A DNA stretch of 64,000 bases from Chryseobacterium oncorhynchi (GCF_002899895.1 NZ_PPEI02000004.1:372001-436000), one strand, 5' to 3'. Shown: positions 17,357 to 26,125, counted from the first letter of the stretch. Made by a program: numbers and translations. Notes: generated by a model from the letters alone, not told the origin.

Positions 17357-17375
17357 TATGGGGAAAAACCCCATA
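17357..17375. promoter_or_regulatory. Palindrome TATGGGG-AAAAA-CCCCATA between two small genes
   Basis: Seven-pair perfect inverted repeat with a five-A loop, followed at 17383-17396 by a second short one (CCGT / ACGG). It lies about 150 bases upstream of the six-cysteine peptide gene and 45 bases before the -7 box of the small plus-strand gene. No T run follows the stem, so it looks like a regulator site rather than a terminator. Confidence 0.5.
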
Positions 17376-17420
17376 TTAAATACCGTGAAAATACGGATGT
17401 TTTTTCTGTGGTATTAGTTA

Positions 17421-17428
17421 TAAGTTTG
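17421..17428 (+). promoter_or_regulatory. -7 box (TAAGTTTG) of the small plus-strand gene
   Basis: TAnnTTTG match 39 bases before the ATG at 17468. No TTTG at the usual -33 distance was seen. Confidence 0.45.
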
Positions 17429-17467
17429 CAGAGAGAACAAAGGGGTAAAAACACTAAGAGAAACAAA

Positions 17468-17623
17468 ATGATTGCAGGAGAGACACAAACTAACCATGGG
17501 AATCAAAAAATCGCATCACCAAAAAGTGGTACGAAGTCTTCTGCAAAAAAAACCAAGACTGAAATATCCAATTCATTTTTACAGCGAATTATTTCCCTTT
17601 TAAAAAAGGAAGAATTAATTTGA
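17468..17623 (+). CDS. Small basic protein, 51 aa
   Basis: Starts at the ATG at 17468 (MIAGETQTNHGNQK). The middle is Lys/Ser/Thr-rich and the end is an amphipathic helix (SFLQRIISLLKKEELI). It lies between a TAAGTTTG box and a strong terminator ten bases after its stop, which supports a real transcript. A longer reading from GTG at 17408 would include the promoter box. The function is unknown; the cationic amphipathic tail could bind membranes or nucleic acid. Confidence 0.5.
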   Translation: MIAGETQTNHGNQKIASPKSGTKSSAKKTKTEISNSFLQRIISLLKKEELI

Positions 17624-17633
17624 TTAAAAAAAA

Positions 17634-17653
17634 ATCCCGAAGTAATTCGGGAT
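17634..17653. terminator. Bidirectional terminator
   Basis: Stem ATCCCGAA / TTCGGGAT with loop GTAA, flanked by A and T runs on both sides. It serves the small plus-strand gene and the facing OmpA-like gene. Confidence 0.85.
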
Positions 17654-17673
17654 TTTTTTTTATTAAGATTTGA

Positions 17674-18507
17674 TTATTTCTTCGGAGCAATATCCATAAG
17701 TTTCATAAACTCATCCAGCTTAGGCATGATGATAATTTCAGTTCTTCTGTTTTCAGATCTACCGGAAACACTCATGTTCGTAGCTTTAGGATTATATTCA
17801 GAACGTCCACCTGCTGTAATTCTTGCTGGATCTACACCAAACTGAGTCTGAAGAACTTTAGCAACAGAGGTACCTCTTAATGCAGAAAGATCCCAGTTAT
17901 CTCTTGGCAGGTTTGGAGAATTTAATGCTGCATTATCCGTATTTCCTTCAATTAATACTGAATATTTATCGTAATCATTAATTACTTTCGCAACCTTACC
18001 TAACACTTCCTGAGCTGCAGGCAAGATGTTATAATCTCCTGTTTTGTATAACATTTTATCTGAAAGAGAGATCATTACTACACCTTTCAGCACTTTCACC
18101 TGTACATCCTCATCTGATACATTATCCAAAGATCTCTTCAGTTTGTTAGACAACGCAAGGTTCAAACTGTCATTTTTAGCATTACTTGAAATCAACTGCT
18201 TAATATAAGTGTTAGAAGCATTAATCTCCCCTACCAGCTTATCAATGTTAGCAGAACTTTTTCCTGTATTTGAAAGACATGCATCCAATGATGATTTTAA
18301 AGCATCATGTTGACTTTTCAACAAATTGTTTTCACCTGTCAATGCAGAGTTTTGGGATTTTAGATCCTGAATCTCTCTCTGTCTTTCTCCGATATTTTCA
18401 ATACACTGCTTATAGTTGCTACTCAAGGCATCATATTGTTTCTTGCTCACACAAGAAGTCATTCCCAACGCCATTGCAGAAACTGCTAAAACTTTAAAAA
18501 TCTTCAT
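17674..18507 (-). CDS. OmpA-family lipoprotein
   Basis: 277 residues. A lipoprotein signal (SAMALGMTSC) is followed by a long coiled-coil region (about 25-130) and a C-terminal OmpA/peptidoglycan-binding domain (about 140-265) with the motifs VLIEGNTDN, NWDLSALRGTSVAKVL and SGRSENRRTEIII. It probably ties the outer membrane to peptidoglycan. A TAACTTTG box lies 22 bases before the ATG, back to back with the tilS promoter. Confidence 0.92.
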   Translation of the reverse strand: MKIFKVLAVSAMALGMTSCVSKKQYDALSSNYKQCIENIGERQREIQDLKSQNSALTGENNLLKSQHDALKSSLDACLSNTGKSSANIDKLVGEINASNTYIKQLISSNAKNDSLNLALSNKLKRSLDNVSDEDVQVKVLKGVVMISLSDKMLYKTGDYNILPAAQEVLGKVAKVINDYDKYSVLIEGNTDNAALNSPNLPRDNWDLSALRGTSVAKVLQTQFGVDPARITAGGRSEYNPKATNMSVSGRSENRRTEIIIMPKLDEFMKLMDIAPKK

Positions 18508-18529
18508 AAGTAATCATTTTTAGACTACT

Positions 18530-18537
18530 CAAAGTTA
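18530..18537 (-). promoter_or_regulatory. -7 box (TAACTTTG) of the OmpA-like gene
   Basis: TAnnTTTG match on the minus strand, 22 bases before the ATG at 18507. Confidence 0.6.
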
Positions 18538-18563
18538 GGGAAATTCAATTGAATTATATGGTT

Positions 18564-18571
18564 TATCTTTG
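18564..18571 (+). promoter_or_regulatory. -7 box (TATCTTTG) of tilS
   Basis: TAnnTTTG match ending 23 bases before the tilS ATG, divergent from the OmpA-like promoter 26 bases away. Confidence 0.6.
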
Positions 18572-18594
18572 CATAAAAGAAATTCTCAACAGAT

Positions 18595-19944
18595 ATGTTG
18601 AAAAAATTAAGCTTTAAAAGTCAATTAGAAAATCTTGTTCACAACCCTGAAAATCACACCTATCTTTTAGCTGTGAGCGGAGGAGCCGACTCTATGGTTT
18701 TAGCCTCTTTATTTCAGGATTTAAGAGACAATACACAAGGTAAAGAGCACATATTTCAAATTGCTCACATCAATTATAAACTTCGCGGAAAAGATTCAGA
18801 CCTTGATCAAAAGGTTGTACAGGATTTTTGTGAGAAAAATCATATTAAATTCCACTTGTATGAAGTTTCGGAAAAAGATCAAAAACCGGAAAATTCTATT
18901 CAGCTTTGGGCAAGAGAACTGCGTTATACATTTTTCAAAGAAATCCAACAAAAGGAAAAACTGAAATTTCTCGTTACGGCTCATCATTTAAATGACCAGC
19001 TGGAAACATTTATTATTAATCTTTCAAAAGCATCGGGTATTAAAGGCTTGAGTGGAATTCCGTCCAACGCGAATTCTATTCTCCGTCCGCTGTTAAGTTT
19101 TTCAAAGAAAGAAATTTATCAGTTTGCAGAACAAAATAATATTGAGTTTCGGGAAGATCTTTCCAATAAAAAAAGTGATTATCTCAGAAATAAAATTAGG
19201 AATGAAATCGTTCCAAAGCTACAGGAGACGAATGATCACTTTCTGGAAAACTTCAAAAAGAGTTCTTTTTATCTGAATCAGGCCAATGATTTTGTTCAAA
19301 AGCAAATTCAGGAAATAGAAAATACGCTTACCGTATTTAACCAAGGCCATAAAATATTATCAAAGGAAAAGCTAGATCAGGAAAGCGATTTTGTCAAGTT
19401 TGAAATTTTAAAAAAATACGGGTTTAATCAGGAAGAAGAAATTCCCAAAATTTTCAAGGCAGAGAACAACAGTTCTTTTTTTTCTAAAGAGTATCAGTTG
19501 ATTGTCAACAGAAATGAATTGATTCTCATTGAAAGAAACCACAAACAGGAAATCGAAGATGAAAGTTTATTGATTGATCATTTTGATTTTTCAGAAAACC
19601 AGATCGATATTAACATCCCGAATTCTATTGAAGACATTGATGGAATCGATAAGCATTTTGAATGGAGCTTTGATGCTGAAAAACTTCACTTCCCGCTGCA
19701 TTTAAGAAAACAGCAGGATGGTGATGAATTTTTCCCGACAGGTTTTTCAGGGAAAAAGAAAGTTTCTAAGTTTTTTAGGGACGAAAAATTATCTATTTTA
19801 GCGAGGCAAAAAATTTGGATACTGACTGACAGTAACAATTCCGTACTTGGAGTATTACCTTTCAGACAGGATAGAAGATATGCAAAGGATGAGAAAACAA
19901 AATGTATTCTCAAAATTTTTAATGAAACGAAAAATGAAATTTAG
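18595..19944 (+). CDS. tilS: tRNA(Ile)-lysidine synthetase
   Basis: 449 residues. The N-type ATP pyrophosphatase P-loop SGGADS is at residues 28-33, followed by HINYKLRGKDSDLD, the LVTAHHLNDQLETF motif, and the C-terminal TilS substrate-binding domain (LRKQQDGDEFFPTGFSGKKKVSKFF). It converts C34 of the tRNA-Ile CAU anticodon to lysidine so that AUA is read as Ile. The 3' end overlaps the start of dsbD by 11 bases, suggesting coupled translation. Confidence 0.95.
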   Translation: MLKKLSFKSQLENLVHNPENHTYLLAVSGGADSMVLASLFQDLRDNTQGKEHIFQIAHINYKLRGKDSDLDQKVVQDFCEKNHIKFHLYEVSEKDQKPENSIQLWARELRYTFFKEIQQKEKLKFLVTAHHLNDQLETFIINLSKASGIKGLSGIPSNANSILRPLLSFSKKEIYQFAEQNNIEFREDLSNKKSDYLRNKIRNEIVPKLQETNDHFLENFKKSSFYLNQANDFVQKQIQEIENTLTVFNQGHKILSKEKLDQESDFVKFEILKKYGFNQEEEIPKIFKAENNSSFFSKEYQLIVNRNELILIERNHKQEIEDESLLIDHFDFSENQIDINIPNSIEDIDGIDKHFEWSFDAEKLHFPLHLRKQQDGDEFFPTGFSGKKKVSKFFRDEKLSILARQKIWILTDSNNSVLGVLPFRQDRRYAKDEKTKCILKIFNETKNEI

Positions 19945-22003
19945 AAATTGGTTTTTATTAATTCTACTATTTTTAGCAACAGGAATCAACGCACAGATTA
20001 AGAATCCTGTAAAGTTTAAATTCACTGTTAATGATCTGGGCAATAACCAGTATGAAGCAGTTCTGAATGCTACTATGGAAAGTGGCTGGCATATTTACTC
20101 TAAGGATCTTCCTGAAGATACAGGAATCCCGACTGAGTATAAGGTTTCAGGAAAAAATATTGAACTTATAGGAAAGTTTACAGAGGTTGGTAAAAAGCAT
20201 GAAGAATTTTCTGAAGCTTTTGGCGGAACCATTGTTTATTATTCCAACTCAGCCGGATTCAAGCAGAAATTTAAGCTAAAAGATCCTACAAAACCAGCCG
20301 ATGTTATTTCGGAAATCACCTATCAAACCTGTGATGACAGAGTTTGCCTTGCTCCGAACACCTTAGAATTTAATCAGAAAGTTACCCCCAAAGGAGCAAC
20401 TGAAGAAGCTGCAACCAAAGAGACTACAGAAACAGCAAAAGATTCTGTAAAAACCTTAGAAACTGTTACCGAAAACCCAACAAAGGCAGATGTAACCATT
20501 TCTGAGGCTTCAAAATTAGATCCAAAGCAGTTGAAAATTGAAACACTGGATTTCAAAAATCCACTAACGGATTGCGGAACAGCTACTACCCAAGTGGAGG
20601 AAAACTACTGGACTTATTTATTCCTTGGTTTCATTGGAGGATTAATTGCTTTATTAACACCTTGTGTTTTCCCAATGATTCCTTTAACAGTCTCATTTTT
20701 CACCAAGGGAAGCAAGAATAAAGCAAAAGGTAAAAGAGATGCGATCATCTATGGATTTTTCATTCTTCTTATTTTCGTTTTATTGAGTATTCCATTCCAC
20801 ATCATTGATGGAATTGCAGGAAATATCTTCAATGAGATCTCAACGAGCGTATGGCTGAATATTGCTTTCTTTATTATATTTATCTTCTTTGCCGGAAGTT
20901 TCTTCGGGTATTATGATATTACATTACCTAGTTCAATTGCCAACAAGTCATCAAGAGCTGAAGAGGCTGGAGGAATCATCGGTATTTTCTTCATGGCACT
21001 GACACTGGTTATTGTTTCTTTCTCTTGTACAGGTCCTATTTTAGGAAGTTTATTAGGAAGTGCAGTAACAGGATCATCTAATGTTCCGATGTTATTAACA
21101 TTTGCATTGGCTGGATTTGGATTAGCATGGGCTATTGTTTTCGGACTATTGGCTTTATTCCCGCAAGCTTTACAAAGTCTTCCAAAATCAGGAGGATGGA
21201 TGAACACAGTAAAAGTGGTTTTAGGTTTCGTAGAATTAGCTTTAGCTTTAAAGTTCTTATCTAAGGCAGATTTGGTATCTAAAACTTTCTTCTTAAAAAG
21301 AGAACTTTTTATCGCCATATGGATTATCATTGCGCTAGGCTTAGCTTTATATTTATTTGGATTAATCAAATTCCCGCACGATGATAAAAAACCTAAAATC
21401 TCAATTACAAGAAAAATATTAGGGGCATTAGGAATTGGTTTTGTAATCTACCTGATCCAGGGATTAATTCCATCTGACCGTCCAAAACTTCAGTTATTAA
21501 GCGGAATCTTACCTCCATTGAATGTAAGTTATTTCCATGATGAAAAAGACGGAATATTAGGAATGCACCCTGAACATGACTTTTTCAAGGCTATTGAAGT
21601 TGCTAAGAAAGAAAACAAACCTATTCTGATCGACTTCACCGGCTATGGCTGTGAAAACTGCAGAAAAATGGAAGAGTTTGTATGGAGCGAGCCGGATATT
21701 CTACCGGTACTGCAAAATGATGTTGTTTTAGCTTCTCTATATGTGGACGATAAGGAAGAACTTCCTGAGGATCAAAAAACAAAAATTGACCTTGGAGAGG
21801 GGCAAATCAAAAAGGTAAAAACAATTGGTGACAGATGGAGCTTATTCCAACAAGTTAACTTTAATAATAACTCTCAGCCGCACTATGTTTTAATAACTCC
21901 TGACGGGAAAGTAATCAATACTCCGGTTTCTGGTTACATGCCAAAAGAGGACTTTAAGAAATTCCTTGAATGCGGAGTAAATTTCTACAAAAAGAACAAG
22001 TAA
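19934..22003 (+). CDS. dsbD: Thiol:disulfide interchange protein DsbD
   Basis: About 689 residues: signal peptide (FLLILLFLATGINAQ), an N-terminal periplasmic immunoglobulin-like domain with a Cys pair (TCDDRVCLAPN), a hydrophobic core of about eight helices with the redox cysteines in LLTPCVFPMIPLTV and SFSCTGPILG, and a C-terminal thioredoxin domain with CENC (TGYGCENCRKME). It carries reducing power from cytoplasmic thioredoxin to periplasmic proteins. The start at 19934 was chosen because it leaves a clean signal peptide; ATG 19922 is an alternative, while the longer frame from 19847 is deep in tilS. Confidence 0.93.
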   Translation: MKFRNWFLLILLFLATGINAQIKNPVKFKFTVNDLGNNQYEAVLNATMESGWHIYSKDLPEDTGIPTEYKVSGKNIELIGKFTEVGKKHEEFSEAFGGTIVYYSNSAGFKQKFKLKDPTKPADVISEITYQTCDDRVCLAPNTLEFNQKVTPKGATEEAATKETTETAKDSVKTLETVTENPTKADVTISEASKLDPKQLKIETLDFKNPLTDCGTATTQVEENYWTYLFLGFIGGLIALLTPCVFPMIPLTVSFFTKGSKNKAKGKRDAIIYGFFILLIFVLLSIPFHIIDGIAGNIFNEISTSVWLNIAFFIIFIFFAGSFFGYYDITLPSSIANKSSRAEEAGGIIGIFFMALTLVIVSFSCTGPILGSLLGSAVTGSSNVPMLLTFALAGFGLAWAIVFGLLALFPQALQSLPKSGGWMNTVKVVLGFVELALALKFLSKADLVSKTFFLKRELFIAIWIIIALGLALYLFGLIKFPHDDKKPKISITRKILGALGIGFVIYLIQGLIPSDRPKLQLLSGILPPLNVSYFHDEKDGILGMHPEHDFFKAIEVAKKENKPILIDFTGYGCENCRKMEEFVWSEPDILPVLQNDVVLASLYVDDKEELPEDQKTKIDLGEGQIKKVKTIGDRWSLFQQVNFNNNSQPHYVLITPDGKVINTPVSGYMPKEDFKKFLECGVNFYKKNK

Positions 22004-22023
22004 ATTATTTACATACATCTCTA

Positions 22024-22050
22024 AACTCACACTTTTCAGTGTGAGTTTTT
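22024..22050 (+). terminator. Terminator after dsbD
   Basis: Stem AACTCACAC / GTGTGAGTT with loop TTTTCA and a T run. Confidence 0.85.
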
Positions 22051-22275
22051 TTATGGCTAAAAAAAATTAATAACAGAAAATAAACAAGGAACTCTTTTGC
22101 TAATCACAACTTTAATACATTGACTTTAACATTATTTAAGTGTAATCATTTAATAAAAATGAAAATTTATTACACATTTTAAAATTTAGGTATAAACTTT
22201 GTATCAATTCTTCAAAATCACGATCGGGTTTTAAAGTTTTCATCAAATACCGTTTAACATTTTAAAATATTAATT

Positions 22276-22800
22276 ATGGCTGAAGTAATTGCACAAGAAA
22301 AGCAGGGCGGCAAGCAAAAGAAAAAATTAATCAGAGTAGATATGACTCCCATGGTAGATTTGGGATTTCTACTGATAACATTCTTTATGTTCACAACCAA
22401 TTTTACAAAACCCAATGTAATGGATTTAGGACTACCGGCAAAAGATCCCAACCCAAATCCTATTAATACTCCCGTTATTGGAGACAAAAACCAGGTCACA
22501 TTCATTCTTGGAAAAGACAACCGGGTATTTTATCACCAAAGCAATGAGAAAGATCTCAATACCACAAATCTTAAGGAAACTGACTTTAGTGGAATAAAAA
22601 TCTCTAAAATCATTGCTGAAGCCTATAAAAATGCTCCTAAACCAAATAAATTCACTGTTATAGTGAAACCAACGGATGAAGCCAACTATAAAAACTTCGT
22701 AGACATGTTGGACAATCTGGCTATTTCCAAAAAAGAACGCTATGGTGTTACAGACATCAAACCTTGGGAAACAAAAATTTACAAGGAATTAACTCAATAA
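22276..22800 (+). CDS. exbD: ExbD biopolymer transport protein, isolated copy
   Basis: 174 residues, with Asp28 in the membrane helix (DMTPMVDLGFLLITFF). It is strikingly close to the operon exbD at 5805-6371 (shared NVMDLGLPAK, FVDMLD-type segment, and VTDIKPWE near the end). No exbB or tonB lies beside it; it is monocistronic with its own terminator. It probably joins ExbB as an alternative subunit. The 272-base gap before it is AT-rich with no gene. Confidence 0.92.
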   Translation: MAEVIAQEKQGGKQKKKLIRVDMTPMVDLGFLLITFFMFTTNFTKPNVMDLGLPAKDPNPNPINTPVIGDKNQVTFILGKDNRVFYHQSNEKDLNTTNLKETDFSGIKISKIIAEAYKNAPKPNKFTVIVKPTDEANYKNFVDMLDNLAISKKERYGVTDIKPWETKIYKELTQ

Positions 22801-22805
22801 AAGAT

Positions 22806-22832
22806 AAAGGGCATTTTTAAAATGCTCTTTTT
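22806..22832 (+). terminator. Terminator after the isolated exbD
   Basis: Stem AAAGGGCATTT / AAATGCTCTTT with one G-U pair, followed by T residues. Confidence 0.75.
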
Positions 22833-22910
22833 TGTTTACATTTGAAAGTAAAATCTATCCGCAGTCTACCTTTACTTCATACAAGGTAAACTGTATTATT
22901 TTAACTTTTA

Positions 22911-22918
22911 TAATTTTG
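22911..22918 (+). promoter_or_regulatory. -7 box (TAATTTTG) of the alpha/beta hydrolase
   Basis: TAnnTTTG match ending only five bases before the ATG at 22924, implying a leaderless mRNA. Confidence 0.55.
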
Positions 22919-22923
22919 AAATC

Positions 22924-23706
22924 ATGCTGAACTTTGAAAGAAAAGGAAACGGAAAAGAAACATTAGTACTCCTTCATGGCTTTATGGAAAACCTATCTAT
23001 CTGGAGTGATATGGAATCGCATCTTTCTAAGGATTTTTCATTGTTAAAAATTGATCTTCCCGGCCATGGACAATCAGAGACCCTTGGAGAAATTCACACC
23101 ATGGAACTGATGGCTGATGAAGTAAAAAAAGTCCTGGATGATCAAAATCTGGAAAAAGTACATTTATTGGGACATTCTATGGGAGGTTATGCCTCATTAG
23201 CTTTTGCTGAAAAATATCCGAATACTTTAAAAAGTCTAACTTTATTTTTTTCAACCTATTTTGCAGATGATGAAGAGAAAAAACAACAGCGTATAAAAAG
23301 CTATAGGATCATTAAAGATGCGTTTGCTCATTATGCCCGAGCTGGAGTTCCTAACCTGTTTAATCCCAACGAAAGAGACATTCTGGAAGGTAAAATTGAA
23401 ACAGCACTTGAAACAGCACTTTCCACAAATAACATGGGAGCCCTTGCCTGTGTAAAAGGAATGGTGGAGAGAACCGATAAAAAGCATATCATGGAAAATC
23501 TGGAAGCTAAAATTTTAGTATTGGCCGGAAAACACGATAATGCTGTAAAAACTGATGTTACCATTAAGAATCTTCCGGACAGAACAAATATAAAATCCTA
23601 CATCTTAGATTGTGGCCACAACGGTCATTGGGAAAAGCCAGGAATCTGTGCAGAAATTATCAATACCGAACTTCTTCATAATCTTCCTAAAAAACTGGTT
23701 TTATAA
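22924..23706 (+). CDS. Alpha/beta-fold hydrolase
   Basis: 260 residues with the alpha/beta hydrolase layout: LVLLHGFMENLSIW oxyanion region, the nucleophile elbow GHSMGG (Ser at about 83), the acid in the LVLAGKHDNAV strand, and the catalytic His in DCGHNGHWEKP. It has no signal peptide, so it is cytoplasmic. The esterase or peptidase substrate is unknown. It may be followed in the same transcript by the patatin gene (62-base gap). Confidence 0.92.
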   Translation: MLNFERKGNGKETLVLLHGFMENLSIWSDMESHLSKDFSLLKIDLPGHGQSETLGEIHTMELMADEVKKVLDDQNLEKVHLLGHSMGGYASLAFAEKYPNTLKSLTLFFSTYFADDEEKKQQRIKSYRIIKDAFAHYARAGVPNLFNPNERDILEGKIETALETALSTNNMGALACVKGMVERTDKKHIMENLEAKILVLAGKHDNAVKTDVTIKNLPDRTNIKSYILDCGHNGHWEKPGICAEIINTELLHNLPKKLVL

Positions 23707-23768
23707 GGTTCGGTACAAAGAATTGTTCATAAAAAATACTGTATATTAGTAAAGAATAATTTTTAGAA

Positions 23769-24581
23769 ATGGGTTTATTCTCGTTCAAAAAAAAGGAACC
23801 ACCGAAGCCACCGGTTATCGGACTTACACTTTCAGGCGGAGGAATGCGGGGAATTGCCCATATTGCCGTCCTAAAAGCACTGGAAGAATACAATCTGAAA
23901 CCACACATCATTTCAGGAACAAGTGCAGGCTCTATCATTGGTGCTTTTTATTCTTTCGGGAAAACTCCGGATGAAATGATGGAAATCGTAAAACACACTT
24001 CTTTTTTCTCCCGATCTGCTCTGAAACTATCCAAAAACGGAATATTCAGTTCGAGTTTTATTCTAAAATTATTTAAGGACTATTTTCCTGAGGATAATTT
24101 TAACATCCTAAAAATTCCCGTTTACGTTGCTGCTACAGAAATGACTCATGGAATTATTGATTTCTTTTCCGAGGGAGAGCTATTCATACCTCTTCTTGCC
24201 TCATCAAGTGTTCCATTTATTCTTCCTCCTGTAAGAATGGGTGATAAAATATACGTAGATGGCGGGGTTCTGGACAATCTTCCTATTGAACCGATCATGG
24301 ACAAATGTGACTTTCTGATAGCTTCTCATGTGAATTCAATAAGCTATGATGAACTCAATAAAATGAGTTTAATGAAAGAGTTTGACAGGATTCTTCACTT
24401 AGCCATTGCAAAATCAGTCTATTCCAAGGTGAAACACTGCAACATATTCTTAGATCCTCCAAAAATGACAAAATATAGTCTTTTTAACAAGAAATATCTG
24501 GATGAAATGTTTCAACAGGTTTATGACTATACCTGCATGGAATTGGAAGAAAAAGGTTACACAAAAGGCTTGACAATCTGA
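23769..24581 (+). CDS. Patatin-like phospholipase
   Basis: 270 residues with all patatin signatures: the oxyanion loop SGGGMRG (22-28), nucleophile Ser52 in GTSAG, and the dyad Asp in VDGGVLDNLP. There is no signal peptide or beta-barrel extension, so it is probably a cytoplasmic lipid acyl hydrolase. It lies 62 bases after the alpha/beta hydrolase gene, and both are likely lipid or ester hydrolases. Confidence 0.93.
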   Translation: MGLFSFKKKEPPKPPVIGLTLSGGGMRGIAHIAVLKALEEYNLKPHIISGTSAGSIIGAFYSFGKTPDEMMEIVKHTSFFSRSALKLSKNGIFSSSFILKLFKDYFPEDNFNILKIPVYVAATEMTHGIIDFFSEGELFIPLLASSSVPFILPPVRMGDKIYVDGGVLDNLPIEPIMDKCDFLIASHVNSISYDELNKMSLMKEFDRILHLAIAKSVYSKVKHCNIFLDPPKMTKYSLFNKKYLDEMFQQVYDYTCMELEEKGYTKGLTI

Positions 24582-24608
24582 AAAGCCAAAAACTCACTAA
24601 AATAAAAA

Positions 24609-24632
24609 AGTGCTATAGAAACCTATAACACT
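24609..24632 (-). terminator. Terminator after the nrnA-like gene
   Basis: Stem AGTG-C-TATAG / CTATA-A-CACT with one mismatch; the minus strand continues into six T. Confidence 0.6.
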
Positions 24633-24672
24633 CAATATTTTAAACCTAAAACAGGTTAATTATTTTTATCTA

Positions 24673-25677
24673 CTACAAATTTTCCTCAATCAATCTGTTT
24701 TTGAAAATTTCTATGGTTCCTGATAAAGAATCATCAGATTTTCCTCCTGCCGCATTAATATGACCTCCTCCGTTGAAATATTTTCTGGAGAACTGATTTA
24801 CATCTACATCGTCCTTACTTCTGAATGAAATTTTAATAAAATCTTCATACAGATCCTCCATGAAAAAAGCAGACATTTTTACTCCGGCAATGCTTAAACC
24901 ATAGTTTACAAAACCTTCAGTATCTCCTTTCTGGAAGCCAAATTCTTTAAGTTCATTTCTCGTAAGGCTTAAGATAGCTACTCTACCCTCATTTACCACC
25001 TCTATTCTTCCTAACACTAAAGCCAACAAATGAAGACGGGAAACAGTATTCGTATCCCATGTATTGGAAGTTATCATAGCAGGATCTGCTCCCTTTTCAA
25101 TCAGGTTAGCAATAATTCTGTGGGTAGTAGCACTGGTAGAACGAAAACGAAAACCTCCTGTATCAGTCATAATCCCTGTATACAAACATTCCGCCACATC
25201 TTGATTTACCAATTTCTCATCTTCCATTGCTTCAATAAAATGATAAATCATCTGTGAAGTTGCAGGAATCACTGTATCTGAATACACGAAGTCAAATGGT
25301 TCCGGCTGTTGGTGGTGGTCAATAAGAATTTTCTTTCCTTGGGCTTTTACCAACCAATCTCCTAATAAGCCTATTCTTGATGGAGAATTAAAATCAAGAC
25401 AGAAGATCACATCTGCCCCGAAAATCATGTCAGAAGCCAATTTCCTCTTATATTCTGCAATAATTACTTTCTTAGATTCCGGCATCCATTTCAGAAACTT
25501 AGGAAAATCATTCGGAACAATAACCTCAGCGTGAATTCCTTTAGCTGCTAAATAATGCTTCAATCCAAGACTGGACCCTATAGCATCTCCGTCCGGGTTA
25601 TAATGGGTAAGGATAACTATTTTGTTTTCAGGCGTAAGTAATGTATTGATCTCTAAAAGTTCTGCTGGTGTAAACAT
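24673..25677 (-). CDS. nrnA: DHH/DHHA1 phosphoesterase, NrnA-like (oligoribonuclease / pAp phosphatase)
   Basis: 334 residues. The DHH motifs are intact: HYNPDGDAIGSSLGLKHYL (25 onward), VIFCLDFNSPSRIG, ILIDHHQQPEPF and the GIMTDTGGFRFRST segment. The C-terminal DHHA1 domain ends with FNGGGHINAAGGKS. NrnA enzymes degrade short RNA oligomers and convert 3'-phosphoadenosine 5'-phosphate to AMP. A TATCTTTG box lies 32 bases before the ATG. The gene is monocistronic. Confidence 0.9.
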   Translation of the reverse strand: MFTPAELLEINTLLTPENKIVILTHYNPDGDAIGSSLGLKHYLAAKGIHAEVIVPNDFPKFLKWMPESKKVIIAEYKRKLASDMIFGADVIFCLDFNSPSRIGLLGDWLVKAQGKKILIDHHQQPEPFDFVYSDTVIPATSQMIYHFIEAMEDEKLVNQDVAECLYTGIMTDTGGFRFRSTSATTHRIIANLIEKGADPAMITSNTWDTNTVSRLHLLALVLGRIEVVNEGRVAILSLTRNELKEFGFQKGDTEGFVNYGLSIAGVKMSAFFMEDLYEDFIKISFRSKDDVDVNQFSRKYFNGGGHINAAGGKSDDSLSGTIEIFKNRLIEENL

Positions 25678-25709
25678 CTTGTGTTTATTTTCGTTAAAAT
25701 TTAAGTTTT

Positions 25710-25717
25710 CAAAGATA
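25710..25717 (-). promoter_or_regulatory. -7 box (TATCTTTG) of the nrnA-like gene
   Basis: TAnnTTTG match on the minus strand, 32 bases before the ATG at 25677. Confidence 0.55.
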
Positions 25718-25836
25718 GAGCTTTTATATAAATCATTTTAATATTATTTTTGCCCGTAGAAATTCGTTTCTTATCAGGGTTTGGAAATGTTTGACTAAAA
25801 AACATTTCAAATATTTTCAAAAAAAGATAATCAAAG

Positions 25837-25867
25837 TTTGTATCTTATAAAAATTTCTATATCTTTG
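25837..25867 (+). promoter_or_regulatory. Full promoter of rpmH (TTTG-N19-TATCTTTG)
   Basis: TTTG at 25837-25840 and TATCTTTG at 25860-25867 with 19 bases between them, the textbook Bacteroidota -33/-7 arrangement. The leader to the ATG is about 44 bases. Confidence 0.8.
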
Positions 25868-25911
25868 CAACCTGAAAATTAATAGATTAATTACGATTTA
25901 AACATATAGTA

Positions 25912-26070
25912 ATGAGTAAAAGAACATTCCAGCCATCAGAAAGAAAAAAGAGAAACAAACACGGTTTCAGAGAAAGAATGTCTACGCCAAATGGAAGAAG
26001 AGTTTTGGCTGCGAGAAGAGCTAAAGGCAGAAAGAGTTTAACTGTAAGTGCTGCGCGCGCTAAGAGATAA
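25912..26070 (+). CDS. rpmH: 50S ribosomal protein L34
   Basis: 52 residues, very basic: [18 protein letters not shown] followed by [25 protein letters not shown], the conserved L34 core. The tail is slightly longer than the 46 residues of E. coli L34. It has its own strong promoter and a terminator 20 bases after the stop. The usual neighbours rnpA and dnaA are not here. Confidence 0.97.
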   Translation: MSKRTFQPSERKKRNKHGFRERMSTPNGRRVLAARRAKGRKSLTVSAARAKR

Positions 26071-26090
26071 TCTTTTTATTATCATATACA

Positions 26091-26125
26091 AAAAATGCTT
26101 GAAAAGTAACTTTTCAGGCATTTTT
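26091..26125 (+). terminator. Terminator after rpmH
   Basis: Long stem AAAAATGCTTGAAAAG / CTTTTCAGGCATTTTT with a three-base loop and a T run. Confidence 0.8.

Noticed and set aside
20911-21369. Minus-strand frame of 152 codons inside dsbD
   Set aside because: It is fully opposite the hydrophobic core of dsbD; composition is that of an antisense shadow and there is no promoter.
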